A stretch of 64,000 nt of DNA from Phenylobacterium koreense (GTDB taxonomy: Bacteria > Pseudomonadota > Alphaproteobacteria > Caulobacterales > Caulobacteraceae), in the NCBI RefSeq assembly GCF_040545335.1, contig NZ_JBEPLU010000001.1, forward strand, positions 806,001-870,000, in the 5' to 3' direction. The notes beneath the pieces were generated by a model. That model searched no databases. It saw only the letters and a program-made list of their open reading frames with translations, and was not told the DNA's origin. A program made the position numbers and the translations under genes. This document shows positions 15,706-24,588 of the stretch, one piece after another. How positions within the stretch are numbered: the stretch's first letter is position 1; each line of letters opens with the position of its first letter.

Positions 15706-16475
15706 CCGCCCTGCCTGTCCTCACCTCGCCGTTGCTGGATCTCCCAGGCGTGCGCCACGCCTTCTTCACGCGCCAGGGCGGGGTGTCGGAGGGCATATAC
15801 GACAGCCTCAATGTCGGCCGGGGCTCGGCCGACGACGCCGGCCACGTCATCGAAAACCGCCGCCGCGCCGCGGCGTGGTTCGGCCTGCCCGAAACGGCCC
15901 TCAATACCTGCTACCAGGTTCACTCGGCCATCGCCGTCGAGGCGCGCGAGCCCTGGTGCGGCGTACGCCCGGAAGCCGACGGCGTGGTCGCCGCCCGCCG
16001 GGGCTTGGCCTGTGGGGCGTTGGCCGCCGACTGCGCGCCGATCCTGTTCGCCGATCCCCAGGCCGGGGTCGTCGCCGCCGCCCACGCTGGCTGGAAGGGC
16101 GCGATCGGCGGCGTCGCCGAGGCCACTCTGGCGATGATGGCCAAGCTCGGCGCCCGGCCGGCCCGCACCGTCGCCGTCGTCGGCCCTTGCATCGGCCCGG
16201 CTTCCTACCAGGTCGGCCCGGAGTTCCGTGACCGCTTCGTCGCCGACGAGGCGGAGAACGCGCGCTTCTTCCTGCAGGAAGCAGGCGAGGACCAGCCGAG
16301 ATTCGACCTCCCCGCCTTCGTGCTGCACCGCCTGCGCCGGGCCGGGGTCGGCGCCTGCGAATGGATCGGTCGCGACACCTGCGCCGAGGAAGACCTGTTC
16401 TTCTCCAACCGCCGCGCCTTCAAGCGCGGCGAACCCGACTTCGGCCGCCTGCTCTCGGCCATCGCCCTCGATTAG
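15702..16475 (+). CDS. pgeF: Purine nucleoside phosphorylase YfiH/PgeF (laccase-domain family)
   Basis: A 257-residue DUF152 protein. Homologues were long called polyphenol oxidases; bacterial and human (FAMIN) relatives act as purine nucleoside phosphorylases or adenosine deaminases, and E. coli PgeF is linked to peptidoglycan editing. Signature blocks: FFTRQGGVSEGIYDSLNVG, CYQVHSAIAV, ALAADCAPILFAD, AAAHAGWKGAIGG and the metal-binding VVGPCIGPASYQVG. GTG start overlapping the preceding stop. Its 3' end overlaps the convergent MscS gene by four bases. Confidence 0.92.
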   Translation: MTALPVLTSPLLDLPGVRHAFFTRQGGVSEGIYDSLNVGRGSADDAGHVIENRRRAAAWFGLPETALNTCYQVHSAIAVEAREPWCGVRPEADGVVAARRGLACGALAADCAPILFADPQAGVVAAAHAGWKGAIGGVAEATLAMMAKLGARPARTVAVVGPCIGPASYQVGPEFRDRFVADEAENARFFLQEAGEDQPRFDLPAFVLHRLRRAGVGACEWIGRDTCAEEDLFFSNRRAFKRGEPDFGRLLSAIALD

Positions 16476-17548
16476 GCCGGGGCCTCCGCCGTCCGCAGGT
16501 CGAACCGCTCCCGCGGCAGGGCCTGCGGCAGCTCGGCCTGCAGGAAGGCGACCATCTTCTCGCGCACCTCACAACGCAGGTCGAAGGCCTCGCCGGCGTT
16601 GCGGGCGCTGGTCAGGCAGCGGACCTGCATGGTCCGCTCGGTCAGGTCGGTCACCGCTAGGTTCACCACATTGCGGTCCCACAGCGGCGAGGCCGCCGCG
16701 ATCTCCTGGAGCTTATTGCGCAGCACCTCGATCGGCGCCGAATAATCCACATAGACCATGGCCGTGCCGATCAGCGAGGCGCTCTCGCGGGTCCAGTTCT
16801 GGAACGGCTGCTGGATGAAATAGGTCAGCGGCAGCACCATCCGCCGCCAGTCCCAAAGTTTCACCACCACATAGGTCGAGGTGATCTCCTCGACCCTGCC
16901 CCATTCGCCCTCCACGATCACCGCGTCGTCCAGCCGGATCGGCTGAGTGGTGGCGATCTGGATGCCGGCGATCAGGTTGGTCAGGAACGGCTGCAGCGCC
17001 AGGCCCGCGATGATCCCCGCCGCCCCGGCCGAGGCCAGCAGGCTGACCCCGTACTGCCGCACCCCGCTGAAGGTCATCAGCGCGAAAGCGATGGTCAGAA
17101 CCACGATCAGCACCGATGCGGTCCGCCGCAGGATGCGGGTCTGGGTCAGGTGCTTGCGGGCCAGCAGGTTGTCTTCGACATCGACCTTGAACCGCCGCAT
17201 GTGCAGCATCGCGGTGATGTCGAGCGCGGTCATCGCCGTCCAGCCGCACAGCACGATGAAGCCGATCGTCAGGACCCGGCCCAGCATGGCCAGCTGCTCG
17301 CCGCTCAGGTCCGCCAGCGGCGCGGCGGCTCCCAGGCCCAGGATCAGAGCCGCCAGCCGCGTCGGCCGCCGGGTGCGGGTGACCAGTTGCCGCCAGAAGC
17401 CGTCCCCCCGCGCCATGGCTCGGCGCACGATCAGCACCGCGGCCTGATGCGCCGTCAGCGCGACCAGCACGCCAATCGCCAGTACGCCCAGGCTGATCAC
17501 CCATGTGGGCGTCCAGTCGGGGGCGAGGCGCTCGATCCAATCCGTCAT
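16472..17548 (-). CDS. Mechanosensitive channel, MscS family
   Basis: A 358-residue inner-membrane channel. Four or five membrane segments in the first 200 residues are followed by the MscS pore helix and beta domain (SAGAAGIIAGLALQPFLTNL, TQPIRLDDAVIVEGEWGRVE, EITSTYVVVKLWDWRRMVLP). Members open under membrane tension to release solutes on osmotic downshock. The start is set at ATG 17548 (MTDWIERLAP); the longer frame would read through probable leader. Convergent with pgeF, overlapping four bases. Confidence 0.92.
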   Translation of the reverse strand: MTDWIERLAPDWTPTWVISLGVLAIGVLVALTAHQAAVLIVRRAMARGDGFWRQLVTRTRRPTRLAALILGLGAAAPLADLSGEQLAMLGRVLTIGFIVLCGWTAMTALDITAMLHMRRFKVDVEDNLLARKHLTQTRILRRTASVLIVVLTIAFALMTFSGVRQYGVSLLASAGAAGIIAGLALQPFLTNLIAGIQIATTQPIRLDDAVIVEGEWGRVEEITSTYVVVKLWDWRRMVLPLTYFIQQPFQNWTRESASLIGTAMVYVDYSAPIEVLRNKLQEIAAASPLWDRNVVNLAVTDLTERTMQVRCLTSARNAGEAFDLRCEVREKMVAFLQAELPQALPRERFDLRTAEAPA

Positions 17549-17634
17549 GCGGTGCTTGTCTCCACGCTGCGCCGGAGCGGCCGGCCTCTCCTGCCGGACC
17601 AAACGCACCCGGTCCCATAAGGATCAGGCAAGGG

Positions 17635-18711
17635 TCAGGGGACGATCGTCGTGAACAGGTAGACGGCGAAGATCACCAGGTGGACGACGCCCTGCAGCAC
17701 CGTGGTCCGCCCCGTCGCCAGCGAGAGGGTCGTCACCAGCAGGGTCAGCAGCAGCAGCACCGTGCTCTTGGCGTCGAGGCCCAGCGACAGCGGCCAGCCC
17801 ATCACCAGCGACACCACCGCCACCACCGGGATGGTCAGGCCGATGGAGGCCAGAGCCGATCCCAGCGCCAGGTTGAGGCTGGTCTGCAGCCGGTCGGCCC
17901 GCGCCGCCCGCACCGCCGCCAGGCCCTCGGGCAGCAGCACCAGGGCCGCGATGATCACCCCGACCACCGCCTTGGGCGCACCGGCGCTCGTCACCGCCGA
18001 CTCGATGGTCGGCGCCAAGGCCTTGGCCAGCAGCACCACGGCCACCAGCGCCACCACCAGCAGCGCCAGGCTCACCAGAGCCGCCGCCACGGTCGGCGGG
18101 CTCGCATGGGCGTCCTCGTCGTGGAAGGCCGAGCCGGTGGGCAGGAAATAGTCACGGTGGCGGACCGCCTGCACCAGGACGAAAGTGCCGTAGAGCACCA
18201 GCGCCACCAGGCCGACGAAGGCGAGCTGGCTGCTGGAATAGGCTGGTCCCGGCGCGGTGGTCGTGTAGTTCGGCAGCACCAGGGTCAGGACGACCAGCGC
18301 CGCGAGGGTCGCCAGGGCCGCGCTGACCCCGGCCTGGCCATAGCGCTGCTCCAGGTGCCGCGCGCCCCCCAGCAGCAGGCACAGGCCCACCAGGCCGTTC
18401 AGGATGATCATGATCGCGGCGAACACCGTGTCGCGCGCCAGCCCCGCGCCGGCCGGGCCGCTGGAGAGCATCAGCGAGACGATCAGCGAGACCTCGATGA
18501 CGGTCACCGCCACCGCCAGAACCAGCGTCCCATAGGGTTCGCCGACCTTGTGAGCCACTACCTCGGCATGGTGAACGGCCGCCAGCACGCAGGCGATAAG
18601 CCCCGCGGCCAGTACGAAATTGAAGGGTCCTCCGACCTTGGCGCCCAGCAACAGCAGGGCGCCGGCGACAGGTGCGATCCAGGTCCAGATGGGAAGGCCA
18701 AGTTTTTGCAT
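17635..18711 (-). CDS. Calcium/proton (cation) antiporter, ChaA/y4hA type
   Basis: A 358-residue inner-membrane exchanger of the CaCA superfamily. About eleven membrane segments; the two alpha repeats carry the acidic motifs VTVIEVSLIVSLMLSS (near residue 70) and ALVLLPEGLAAVRAARADR (near residue 255), matching the GNxxE/PEGxxA motifs of ChaA-like proteins. It likely expels Ca2+, Na+ or K+ in exchange for protons. It lies 86 bases upstream of the MscS gene on the same strand, so the two may share a role in ion and turgor balance. Confidence 0.9.
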   Translation of the reverse strand: MQKLGLPIWTWIAPVAGALLLLGAKVGGPFNFVLAAGLIACVLAAVHHAEVVAHKVGEPYGTLVLAVAVTVIEVSLIVSLMLSSGPAGAGLARDTVFAAIMIILNGLVGLCLLLGGARHLEQRYGQAGVSAALATLAALVVLTLVLPNYTTTAPGPAYSSSQLAFVGLVALVLYGTFVLVQAVRHRDYFLPTGSAFHDEDAHASPPTVAAALVSLALLVVALVAVVLLAKALAPTIESAVTSAGAPKAVVGVIIAALVLLPEGLAAVRAARADRLQTSLNLALGSALASIGLTIPVVAVVSLVMGWPLSLGLDAKSTVLLLLTLLVTTLSLATGRTTVLQGVVHLVIFAVYLFTTIVP

Positions 18712-18765
18712 CGGCTAGACCGTAACGGATGCGTCGCCGGGCCGCGACCTCTAGCGTTCGGATAA

Positions 18766-18797
18766 ACTCTCCCGCCGCTTCATGGGGAGGGACAGGC
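18766..18797. repeat. CTCCC/GGGGAGG element (family A)
   Basis: ACTCTCCCGCCGCTTCATGG followed by GGAGGGA: a short imperfect palindrome with the same CTCCC..ATGGGGAG core as the element at 9811. It lies in the 258-base gap between the antiporter and prs. The rest of that gap holds a possible prs promoter at 18908-18935 (TTGCTC, 16 bases, TCTAAA) and no open frame that I trust. Confidence 0.5.
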
Positions 18798-18969
18798 CAC
18801 GAAGCCAAGGGCGGGTTCAAATGCGATCGCCCTGGTCCCGGCCCCGACAAGCATCGCGCGAAGGAAATTCAATGCTTCATTAAGTCACTGACCGCCTCTA
18901 GCCCTTGCTCGGTAGCGCTCGCCTGCTCTAAAAGCCGCGGCAATACCGACACCTGCCCCTGGGGGACCA

Positions 18970-19905
18970 ATGAAGCTGCTGGCCGGCAACTCCAACCGCG
19001 CGCTGGCTGAGGCCGTAGCCTCGCACCTGGACGTCCCGCTCACCCGGGCCCAGGTCAAGCGCTTCGCCGACAACGAAGTCTGGGTGACCATCGACGAGAA
19101 CGTCCGCGGCGAGGACGTCTTCATCATCCAGTCGACCAACTACCCGGCCAACGACAACCTGATGGAGCTGCTGGTCTGCGTCGACGCGCTCAAGCGCGCT
19201 TCGGCCCGGCGGATCACCGCGGTGATGCCCTACTTCGGCTACGCCCGTCAGGACCGCAAGACCGGCGGCCGCACCCCGATCTCGGCCAAGCTGGTCGCCA
19301 ACCTGATCGAGCGCGCCGGCGCCGACCGGGTCCTGACCATGGATCTGCACTCTGGCCAGATCCAGGGCTTCTTCGACATCCCCACCGACAACCTGCTGTC
19401 GGCGCCGCTGCTGGCCAACGACATCAAGGCCAACTACCACAAGCCCAACGAGATCATGGTGGTCTCCCCGGACGTCGGCGGCGTGGTGCGCGCCCTGGCC
19501 GTCGCCAGCCGCCTCGAGGCGGAGCTGGCCATCGTCGACAAGCGCCGCTCGGGTCCCGGCAAGAGCGAAGTCGCCAACGTCATCGGTGACGTGTCCGGCC
19601 GCCGCTGCATCCTCTTCGACGACATGATCGACGGCGGCGGCACTCTCTGCAACGCCGCCCAGGCCCTGATCGACAACGGCGCCGAGGAGGTCTCGGCCTA
19701 CGTCACCCACGGCGTGCTCTCGGGCGCGGCGGTCGAGCGGGTGAACGGCTCTGTGCTCAAGGAGCTGGTCATGACCGACACCATCCCCGCCCCCGACCGC
19801 GTCGCCGGCGGCAGCAAGATCCGTTACGTGAGCTGCGACAAGCTGCTCGGCGAGGCGATCCGCCGCATCGCCAACGAAGAGTCGGTCTCCAAACTGTTCG
19901 ACTGA
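18970..19905 (+). CDS. prs: Ribose-phosphate pyrophosphokinase
   Basis: Makes PRPP from ribose 5-phosphate and ATP, feeding purine, pyrimidine, histidine, tryptophan and NAD synthesis. The 311-residue protein has the class I features: [20 protein letters not shown], the catalytic-loop region [20 protein letters not shown] near residue 94, the signature [18 protein letters not shown] near residue 127, and the PRPP loop DDMIDGGGT near residue 217 (Gly where many have Thr). GGGGGA seven bases before the ATG is a very strong binding site. Confidence 0.97.
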   Translation: MKLLAGNSNRALAEAVASHLDVPLTRAQVKRFADNEVWVTIDENVRGEDVFIIQSTNYPANDNLMELLVCVDALKRASARRITAVMPYFGYARQDRKTGGRTPISAKLVANLIERAGADRVLTMDLHSGQIQGFFDIPTDNLLSAPLLANDIKANYHKPNEIMVVSPDVGGVVRALAVASRLEAELAIVDKRRSGPGKSEVANVIGDVSGRRCILFDDMIDGGGTLCNAAQALIDNGAEEVSAYVTHGVLSGAAVERVNGSVLKELVMTDTIPAPDRVAGGSKIRYVSCDKLLGEAIRRIANEESVSKLFD

Positions 19906-20052
19906 TCCTTCACCGGGATGTGACCGGAAGACGCGGACCGGGGTTGTGCAAAGGCTCGCCCCGGTTAAGCCTCGTTAACCACGCCCCGGTCACATTCTCG
20001 CCCGTCCGGCGGTGTTAGTCTCCGGCGCACGATTACCTGGGGAAGGCACGGA

Positions 20053-21096
20053 ATGACTACCGCTGCTCGCGCCGGCCTTACCGCCGCCGCTTTTGCAATC
20101 GCCACGCTGCTCGCGTCCTGCGCCCAGCCGCCGGCCGCGCCTCCGCCCCCGCCGGCTCCGCCGGTCAGCATGGCGCCCAAGCTCGTCGAGCAGGCCGCCG
20201 CCTATCGCTATTACATGGACAGGGCCGCGGCGATCTCGCCGGCCTTCGTCGACGGCCAGATGGTCCAGGACGGCCTGCGGGTCGCCGCCGCCTACGAGCC
20301 CAAGCAGTTCCTGCAAGGCGCCATGGCCTACGGCGCCATCGTGGCCCTGCAGGACCAGGCCTTCATGACCGGCGTCAAGCAGTACGCCTCCGATCCCGCG
20401 CGCCGCCAGCAGGTCGCCTACGAGATCATGAAGGACCCGGCCTATGTGGTCGGCATCCCCGGCGCCCAGAGCGCCGCGGGCCTGGTGATCGCCGCCATCG
20501 GCTCCGACGGCGCCAAGTTCTACGAGGCCGGCAAGACCGTGAAGCAGGCGGCCTACGACGTCCAGAAGCAGTCCTGGTCCAAGGCCGACGTGCAGGCCCG
20601 CGACGCTCGCCTGCAGCAGGCCAAGATGCTCGGCTCGACCCCGGTCGTCGGCAATGTCGACGAGACCGCCCGCCTGCAGCAGGCGATCACCGGCGCCCAG
20701 CCCCTGGGAATCACCGGCGCGTCCGCGACCCCGCCTTTCACCCCGATGGTGATTCGCAGCCTGGCGATCGCGGCCCTCTCGGGCCTCGGCGCGGCCACCG
20801 ACGCCAATATCGAGACGCTCAACGCCATCATGGTCGAGCCGAACGTCAACTCCTGCGCCAATATGTCCAAGCTGAACCTCTATCAGTGCCTGGCCGTTTC
20901 CCGGCCGCACTACGAGGACGTCTTCTGCCTGGGCCAGCATGCGATGATGGACACCGCCCGGTGCGTCATCAAAGCCTCCGGCCAGCCTGAGCCCTACGAG
21001 CCGAAATTCGTGCCGAAGGTCCGCGAAAACGCCGGCTACACGCCGACGCCGGCCAAGAAGGCTCCGGCCAAGAAAGCCGCCAAAAAGAAGAGCTAG
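20053..21096 (+). CDS. Hypothetical lipoprotein with Lys/Ala tail
   Basis: A 347-residue exported protein. The lipobox LLASC at residues 19-23 follows a hydrophobic signal, then a Pro/Ala linker (PPAAPPPPPAPP), typical of outer-membrane lipoproteins. The body is helical, with a Cys-containing region (NSCANMSKLNLYQCLAV, FCLGQHAMMDTARCVI) that may form disulfides. The C-terminus is a basic repeat of the KKAPAKKAAKKK type. I recognise no family. The 147-base gap from prs holds TTAA-N6-TTAACC at 19965-19980, one base short of the CtrA box spacing. Confidence 0.8.
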   Translation: MTTAARAGLTAAAFAIATLLASCAQPPAAPPPPPAPPVSMAPKLVEQAAAYRYYMDRAAAISPAFVDGQMVQDGLRVAAAYEPKQFLQGAMAYGAIVALQDQAFMTGVKQYASDPARRQQVAYEIMKDPAYVVGIPGAQSAAGLVIAAIGSDGAKFYEAGKTVKQAAYDVQKQSWSKADVQARDARLQQAKMLGSTPVVGNVDETARLQQAITGAQPLGITGASATPPFTPMVIRSLAIAALSGLGAATDANIETLNAIMVEPNVNSCANMSKLNLYQCLAVSRPHYEDVFCLGQHAMMDTARCVIKASGQPEPYEPKFVPKVRENAGYTPTPAKKAPAKKAAKKKS

Positions 21097-21105
21097 GAAT
21101 CCTCA

Positions 21106-21136
21106 CCCTGGCCCGTTGCCACGGGCCGGGGTTTTG
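21106..21136 (+). terminator. Terminator after the lipoprotein gene
   Basis: CCCTGGCCCG and CGGGCCGGGG pair around a five-base loop, then TTTT, ten bases after the stop codon of the lipoprotein gene. Confidence 0.75.
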
Positions 21137-21177
21137 TGTATCTACGCGCACCTTTCGGCCCCAAGGGGGTCGTTCCG

Positions 21178-21215
21178 TCGCCGCGCGGGTCTTCGCGCGG
21201 CGGCTTCGTTTTGAG
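21178..21215 (+). promoter_or_regulatory. Hairpin in the rplY leader
   Basis: GCCGCGCG and CGCGCGGC form a strong stem with a six-base loop, followed by GGCTTCGTTTTG and then the ribosome binding region of rplY (GAGGCGAGG). It resembles a weak intrinsic terminator set between promoter and gene and might act as an attenuator or ribosomal-protein control site. No T-run beyond four bases. Confidence 0.4.
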
Positions 21216-21223
21216 GCGAGGCC

Positions 21224-21835
21224 ATGGCCGATATCATCCTGAACGTTGAAGTCCGCGAACGCACCGGCACCGGCAGTGCGCGCGCCACCCGCCGCGAAGG
21301 CCTGGTCCCCGGCGTGCTGTACGGCGGCTCCAAGGACCCCGTGGCGATCGCCGTGCGCGCCAACGAGTTCCGCAAGGCGCTCTACACCGGCAAGCTGCTG
21401 GGCCACCTGGTGACCCTGAAGCACGGCTCGGAGACCCAGCCGGTCATCGCCAAGGTGGTCGACATGCACCCGGTCACCGACGAGCCGGTCCACTTCGACC
21501 TGTACCGCGTCGACGAGCACCAGACGATCAAGATCGCCGTGCCGGTTCACTTCAAGAACCACGAAGCCTCGCCGGGCCTGAAGAAGGGCGGCACGCTGAA
21601 CGTGGTCCGTCACGAAGTCGAGCTGGCCTGCCCGGCCGACGCCATTCCGGAAGAGCTGGTCTTCGACCTGACCGGCCTGGAAATCGGCGACACCATCCGC
21701 ATCGGCAGCTTCGACCTGCCGAAGGGCGTTCAGCCCGCCATGGAACGTGACTTCGTCGTCGCCACCGTGGCCGGTTCGGCCGCCGGCGCTTCGGAAGCCG
21801 CCGAAGAAGGCGCCGAAGCCGAAGCCGAAGCCTAA
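21224..21835 (+). CDS. rplY: 50S ribosomal protein L25 / general stress protein Ctc
   Basis: 5S-rRNA-binding ribosomal protein in the long two-domain (CTC) form, 203 residues. The N-terminal L25 domain (about 1-95) starts ILNVEVRERTGTGSARATRR and includes EGLVPGVLYGG; the C-terminal TL5-like domain (about 100-185) contains PVHFKNHEASPGLKKGGTLN. It ends in an Ala/Glu tail (EEGAEAEAEA) common in alphaproteobacteria. pth follows 21 bases later, a pairing conserved across bacteria. Confidence 0.96.
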   Translation: MADIILNVEVRERTGTGSARATRREGLVPGVLYGGSKDPVAIAVRANEFRKALYTGKLLGHLVTLKHGSETQPVIAKVVDMHPVTDEPVHFDLYRVDEHQTIKIAVPVHFKNHEASPGLKKGGTLNVVRHEVELACPADAIPEELVFDLTGLEIGDTIRIGSFDLPKGVQPAMERDFVVATVAGSAAGASEAAEEGAEAEAEA

Positions 21836-21856
21836 GCCTCCGACAACGGGGGCTTC

Positions 21857-22468
21857 ATGCTCGTCCTTGCCGGACAGGGCAATCCGGGAGCCCGCTATGC
21901 GGGCAACCGGCACAATATCGGCTTCATGGCCGTCGATGAGATCGCGCGCCGCTGGCGCTTCGGTCCCGAACGCTCTCGTTTCTCCTCCCTCGTCCGCGAG
22001 GGGGAGATCGAGACGCCCGCAGGCGCCGTTCGCGCCCTGATCCTCAAGCCGCAGACCTTCTATAACGAAAGCGGCCGCGCCGTTTCCGAGGCGCTCAAGT
22101 TCTACAAGCTGACGCCTGCCGACCTCGTGCTCTTCTATGACGAGATCGACATCGCCCCCGGCCGCTTCCGCATGAAGACCGGCGGCGGCGCGGCGGGCAA
22201 CAACGGCGTCCGCTCGGTCACCGCCCACATCGGCCCCGACTTCCGCCGCGCCCGTCTGGGCGTCGGCCACCCCGGCCACAAGGACCGCGTCCAGGGCCAC
22301 GTTCTGTCCGATTTCCACAAGATCGACCAGGCCTGGGTCGAGGCCCTGCTCCGCGCCGTCGCCGACGCCGCTCCGCTGCTGGCCGCCGGCGAGGACGAGA
22401 AGTACCAGACCGAAGTCATGCGCCTGGCCCCCGCCGACAAAAGCGACGTCCCCCGCGGCCGAGCGTAG
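21857..22468 (+). CDS. pth: Peptidyl-tRNA hydrolase
   Basis: Releases tRNA from peptidyl-tRNA that drops off ribosomes. The 203-residue enzyme shows GNPGARYAGNRHNIGFMAVD (catalytic His at residue 20), LILKPQTFYNESGRAV with Asn, the DEIDIAPGRFRMKTGGGAAG signature with conserved Asp, NNGVRSV, and a C-terminal lid. ATG with a GGGG site upstream. Part of rplY-pth, and ychF follows after a repeat-bearing gap of 144 bases. Confidence 0.96.
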   Translation: MLVLAGQGNPGARYAGNRHNIGFMAVDEIARRWRFGPERSRFSSLVREGEIETPAGAVRALILKPQTFYNESGRAVSEALKFYKLTPADLVLFYDEIDIAPGRFRMKTGGGAAGNNGVRSVTAHIGPDFRRARLGVGHPGHKDRVQGHVLSDFHKIDQAWVEALLRAVADAAPLLAAGEDEKYQTEVMRLAPADKSDVPRGRA

Positions 22469-22483
22469 CGTCTCCAGTCCTCC

Positions 22484-22545
22484 CGCATTGGGGGAAGTGG
22501 ATCGCCGCCGGCGAGACGGCGGGAGCATCTACCCCCGAGAATCCG
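22484..22545. repeat. Repeat element between pth and ychF (family A)
   Basis: CCTCCCGCATTGGGGGAAGT is followed by GGATCGCCG and GACGGCGGGAGCATCTACCC, giving one CTCCC/GGGGA hairpin and a second CGCCGCCGG/CGGCGGG stem. The mosaic form (hairpin, short GC arm, hairpin) matches the larger element at 23793. Confidence 0.5.
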
Positions 22546-22612
22546 CCGCCCACTTGGGCCTACCCCCCGAACGTGCTAGGTCGCGCCCTCAAATTCAGGA
22601 ACCGCTATCTCC

Positions 22613-23710
22613 ATGGCTCTCAAGGTCGCCATCGTCGGCCTGCCCAACGTGGGCAAGTCGACCCTCTTCAACGCGCTCACCCAAACGGCCGCGGCCCAGG
22701 CCGCGAACTATCCGTTCTGCACCATCGAGCCGAACACCGGCGACGTGGCCGTGCCTGAGCCGCGGCTGACCGCCCTGGCCGGGGTCATCCCGTCCAAGGA
22801 GATCATTCCTGCCCGGATGAACTTCGTCGACATCGCGGGCCTCGTCCGCGGCGCCTCCAAGGGCGAGGGACTCGGCAACCAGTTCCTGGCCAACATCCGC
22901 GACTGCGACGCCGTCGCCTTCGTCGCCCGCTGCTTCATCGACGACGACATCACCCACGTCGAAGGCAAGATCGACCCGATCGCCGACCTCGAGACCATCG
23001 AGACCGAGCTGATGCTCGCCGACCTCGAGAGCCTGGAAAAGCGCGTCGTCAACCTCGAGAAGCGCGCCAAGACCGGCGACAAGGAAAGCGCCCAGACCCT
23101 GCGCCTGGTCCAGGTCGCCCTGGCCGAACTCAACGCCGGCCGCCCGGCCCGCAAGGCGGTCGTCTCGGCGGAGGACGACAAGGCCTGGCGGATGCTGCAG
23201 CTCCTGACCTCCAAGCCCGCCCTCTACGTCTCCAACGTCGACGAGGCCTCGGCCGCCACCGGCAACGAGCTGTCCAATCTGGTCGCCGAGCGCGCCGCCC
23301 GCGACGGCGCCGACCACGTGGTGATCTCCGCCCAGATCGAGAGCGAGATCGCCCTGCTCGACGAAGACGAGCGCGCTGAGTTCCTCGAGACCCTCGGCCT
23401 GGCCGAACCTGGCCTCAACAAGCTGATCCGCGAGGCCTACCACCTGCTGGGCCTGCAGACCTACTTCACCGTGGGCCCCAAGGAGGCGCGCGCCTGGACC
23501 ATCCACAAGGGCGACACCGCCCCTCAGGCGGCCGGCGTCATCCACACGGACTTCGAGAAGGGGTTCATCCGCGCCGAGACCATCGCCTTCGATGACTACG
23601 TCCGCCTCAAGGGCGAGGCCGGCGCCCGCGAAGCCGGCAAGCTCCGCCAGGAAGGCAAGGAATACGTCGTCCAGGACGGCGACGTCATGAACTTCCGCTT
23701 CAACGTCTGA
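22613..23710 (+). CDS. ychF: Redox-regulated ATPase YchF (Obg-like)
   Basis: TRAFAC P-loop protein of 365 residues that prefers ATP over GTP and binds ribosomes; E. coli YchF restrains the oxidative stress response. G1 GLPNVGKST at residues 8-16, G3 DIAGLVRGASKGEG near residue 72, a helical insert around 130-185, NVDE replacing the guanine-specifying NKxD (consistent with ATP use), and a C-terminal TGS domain (LLGLQTYFTVGPKEARAW). Full length. Its linkage to pth is common in bacteria. Confidence 0.96.
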   Translation: MALKVAIVGLPNVGKSTLFNALTQTAAAQAANYPFCTIEPNTGDVAVPEPRLTALAGVIPSKEIIPARMNFVDIAGLVRGASKGEGLGNQFLANIRDCDAVAFVARCFIDDDITHVEGKIDPIADLETIETELMLADLESLEKRVVNLEKRAKTGDKESAQTLRLVQVALAELNAGRPARKAVVSAEDDKAWRMLQLLTSKPALYVSNVDEASAATGNELSNLVAERAARDGADHVVISAQIESEIALLDEDERAEFLETLGLAEPGLNKLIREAYHLLGLQTYFTVGPKEARAWTIHKGDTAPQAAGVIHTDFEKGFIRAETIAFDDYVRLKGEAGAREAGKLRQEGKEYVVQDGDVMNFRFNV

Positions 23711-23792
23711 GCGAGGCCGGCCGCTTCGCGGCCCATCCGTCTCGCCTTCGGCGATCCACCTCCGCAAAGGTGGGGATCGAACGCCGAGCAGG

Positions 23793-23885
23793 TGCTCCCC
23801 CGCTGGGGAGAGCTGTCAGCGAAGCTGACCGAGGGGGCCGTCCGCCTAGCGGGCGGACCGCCCCTTCCCCCCTCCTCCCCCCTCT
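23793..23885. repeat. Mosaic repeat before the dienelactone hydrolases (family A)
   Basis: Three hairpins in a row: GCTCCCCCGC/TGGGGAG, AGCTGTCAGCGAAGCTGACC with its own TCAGC/GCTGA stem, and GTCCGCC/GGCGGAC, ending in a C-rich tract. The block GCTGTCAGCGAAGCTGACCG followed by AGGGGG looks like a recurring intergenic repeat of Caulobacterales, though I cannot count copies outside this window. Confidence 0.6.
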
Positions 23886-23916
23886 GCTTATGTGCGCCTC
23901 CCACATGGAGAGAAGC

Positions 23917-24585
23917 ATGGGCGAGACCATCACCCTTCGGGGCGCGGACGGCTTTGAGTTTTCCGCCTATCACGAACAGGCCTTCACGCCCCGCAAGGGC
24001 GGGGTGATCGTCATCCAGGAGATCTTCGGCATCGACCGGTTCGTCCGCGCCGACGTCGAGCGCTGGGCCAAGGCCGGCTACGAAGCCATCGCCCCCTCGC
24101 TCTACGACCGCCGCGAGCGCGGCTTCACCTCCGAGCACGACCAGGAAGGCATCGCCGCCGGGGTGGTTCACGCGCGCGGCACGCCGCTGGAACAGGCGCT
24201 GGGCGACATCGGCGCCTGCCGCGACTTCCTGGCCGAGCGCGGCAAGGTGTTCGTCGTCGGCTACTGCTACGGCGGCTCGCTCACCTGGCTGTCGGCCGCC
24301 AAGGTCGAAGGCCTCTCCGGCGCGTCCAGCTATTACGGCAGCCTCGTCCAGGCCAATGCGGCGCTGAAGCCCCTCTGCCCGACCATCATCCACCTCGGTC
24401 ACACCGATCCCGGCATCAACGCCGAGGCCGTCGAGAAGGCGGTCCACGAGCACAATCCCGACGTCCCGGTCTACGTCTACGAAGGCGCCGGCCACGGCTT
24501 CAACAACGAGAGCCCCGAGCGCTACAACGAAGAGGCCGCCGACCTCGCCCGCGCCCGAACGCGACAGCTCTTCGAAAGCGCCTGA
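23917..24585 (+). CDS. Dienelactone hydrolase family protein, copy 1
   Basis: Alpha/beta hydrolase of 222 residues. The nucleophile is a cysteine in GYCYGGS, the dienelactone hydrolase elbow; an Asp (HTDPGIN region) and His (GAGHGFNNE) complete the triad. The family hydrolyses dienelactone to maleylacetate and related esters. The start at ATG 23917 (MGETITLRG) is supported by GGAGAG; the longer frame begins inside the repeat. A paralogue follows three bases after its stop. Confidence 0.93.
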   Translation: MGETITLRGADGFEFSAYHEQAFTPRKGGVIVIQEIFGIDRFVRADVERWAKAGYEAIAPSLYDRRERGFTSEHDQEGIAAGVVHARGTPLEQALGDIGACRDFLAERGKVFVVGYCYGGSLTWLSAAKVEGLSGASSYYGSLVQANAALKPLCPTIIHLGHTDPGINAEAVEKAVHEHNPDVPVYVYEGAGHGFNNESPERYNEEAADLARARTRQLFESA

Positions 24586-24588
24586 GCC

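Noticed and set aside
19965..19978. TTAA-N6-TTAA as a CtrA box before the lipoprotein gene
   Set aside because: The spacing is one base short of the TTAA-N7-TTAA consensus and the adjacent gene has no cell-cycle link; noted in the gene entry but not claimed.
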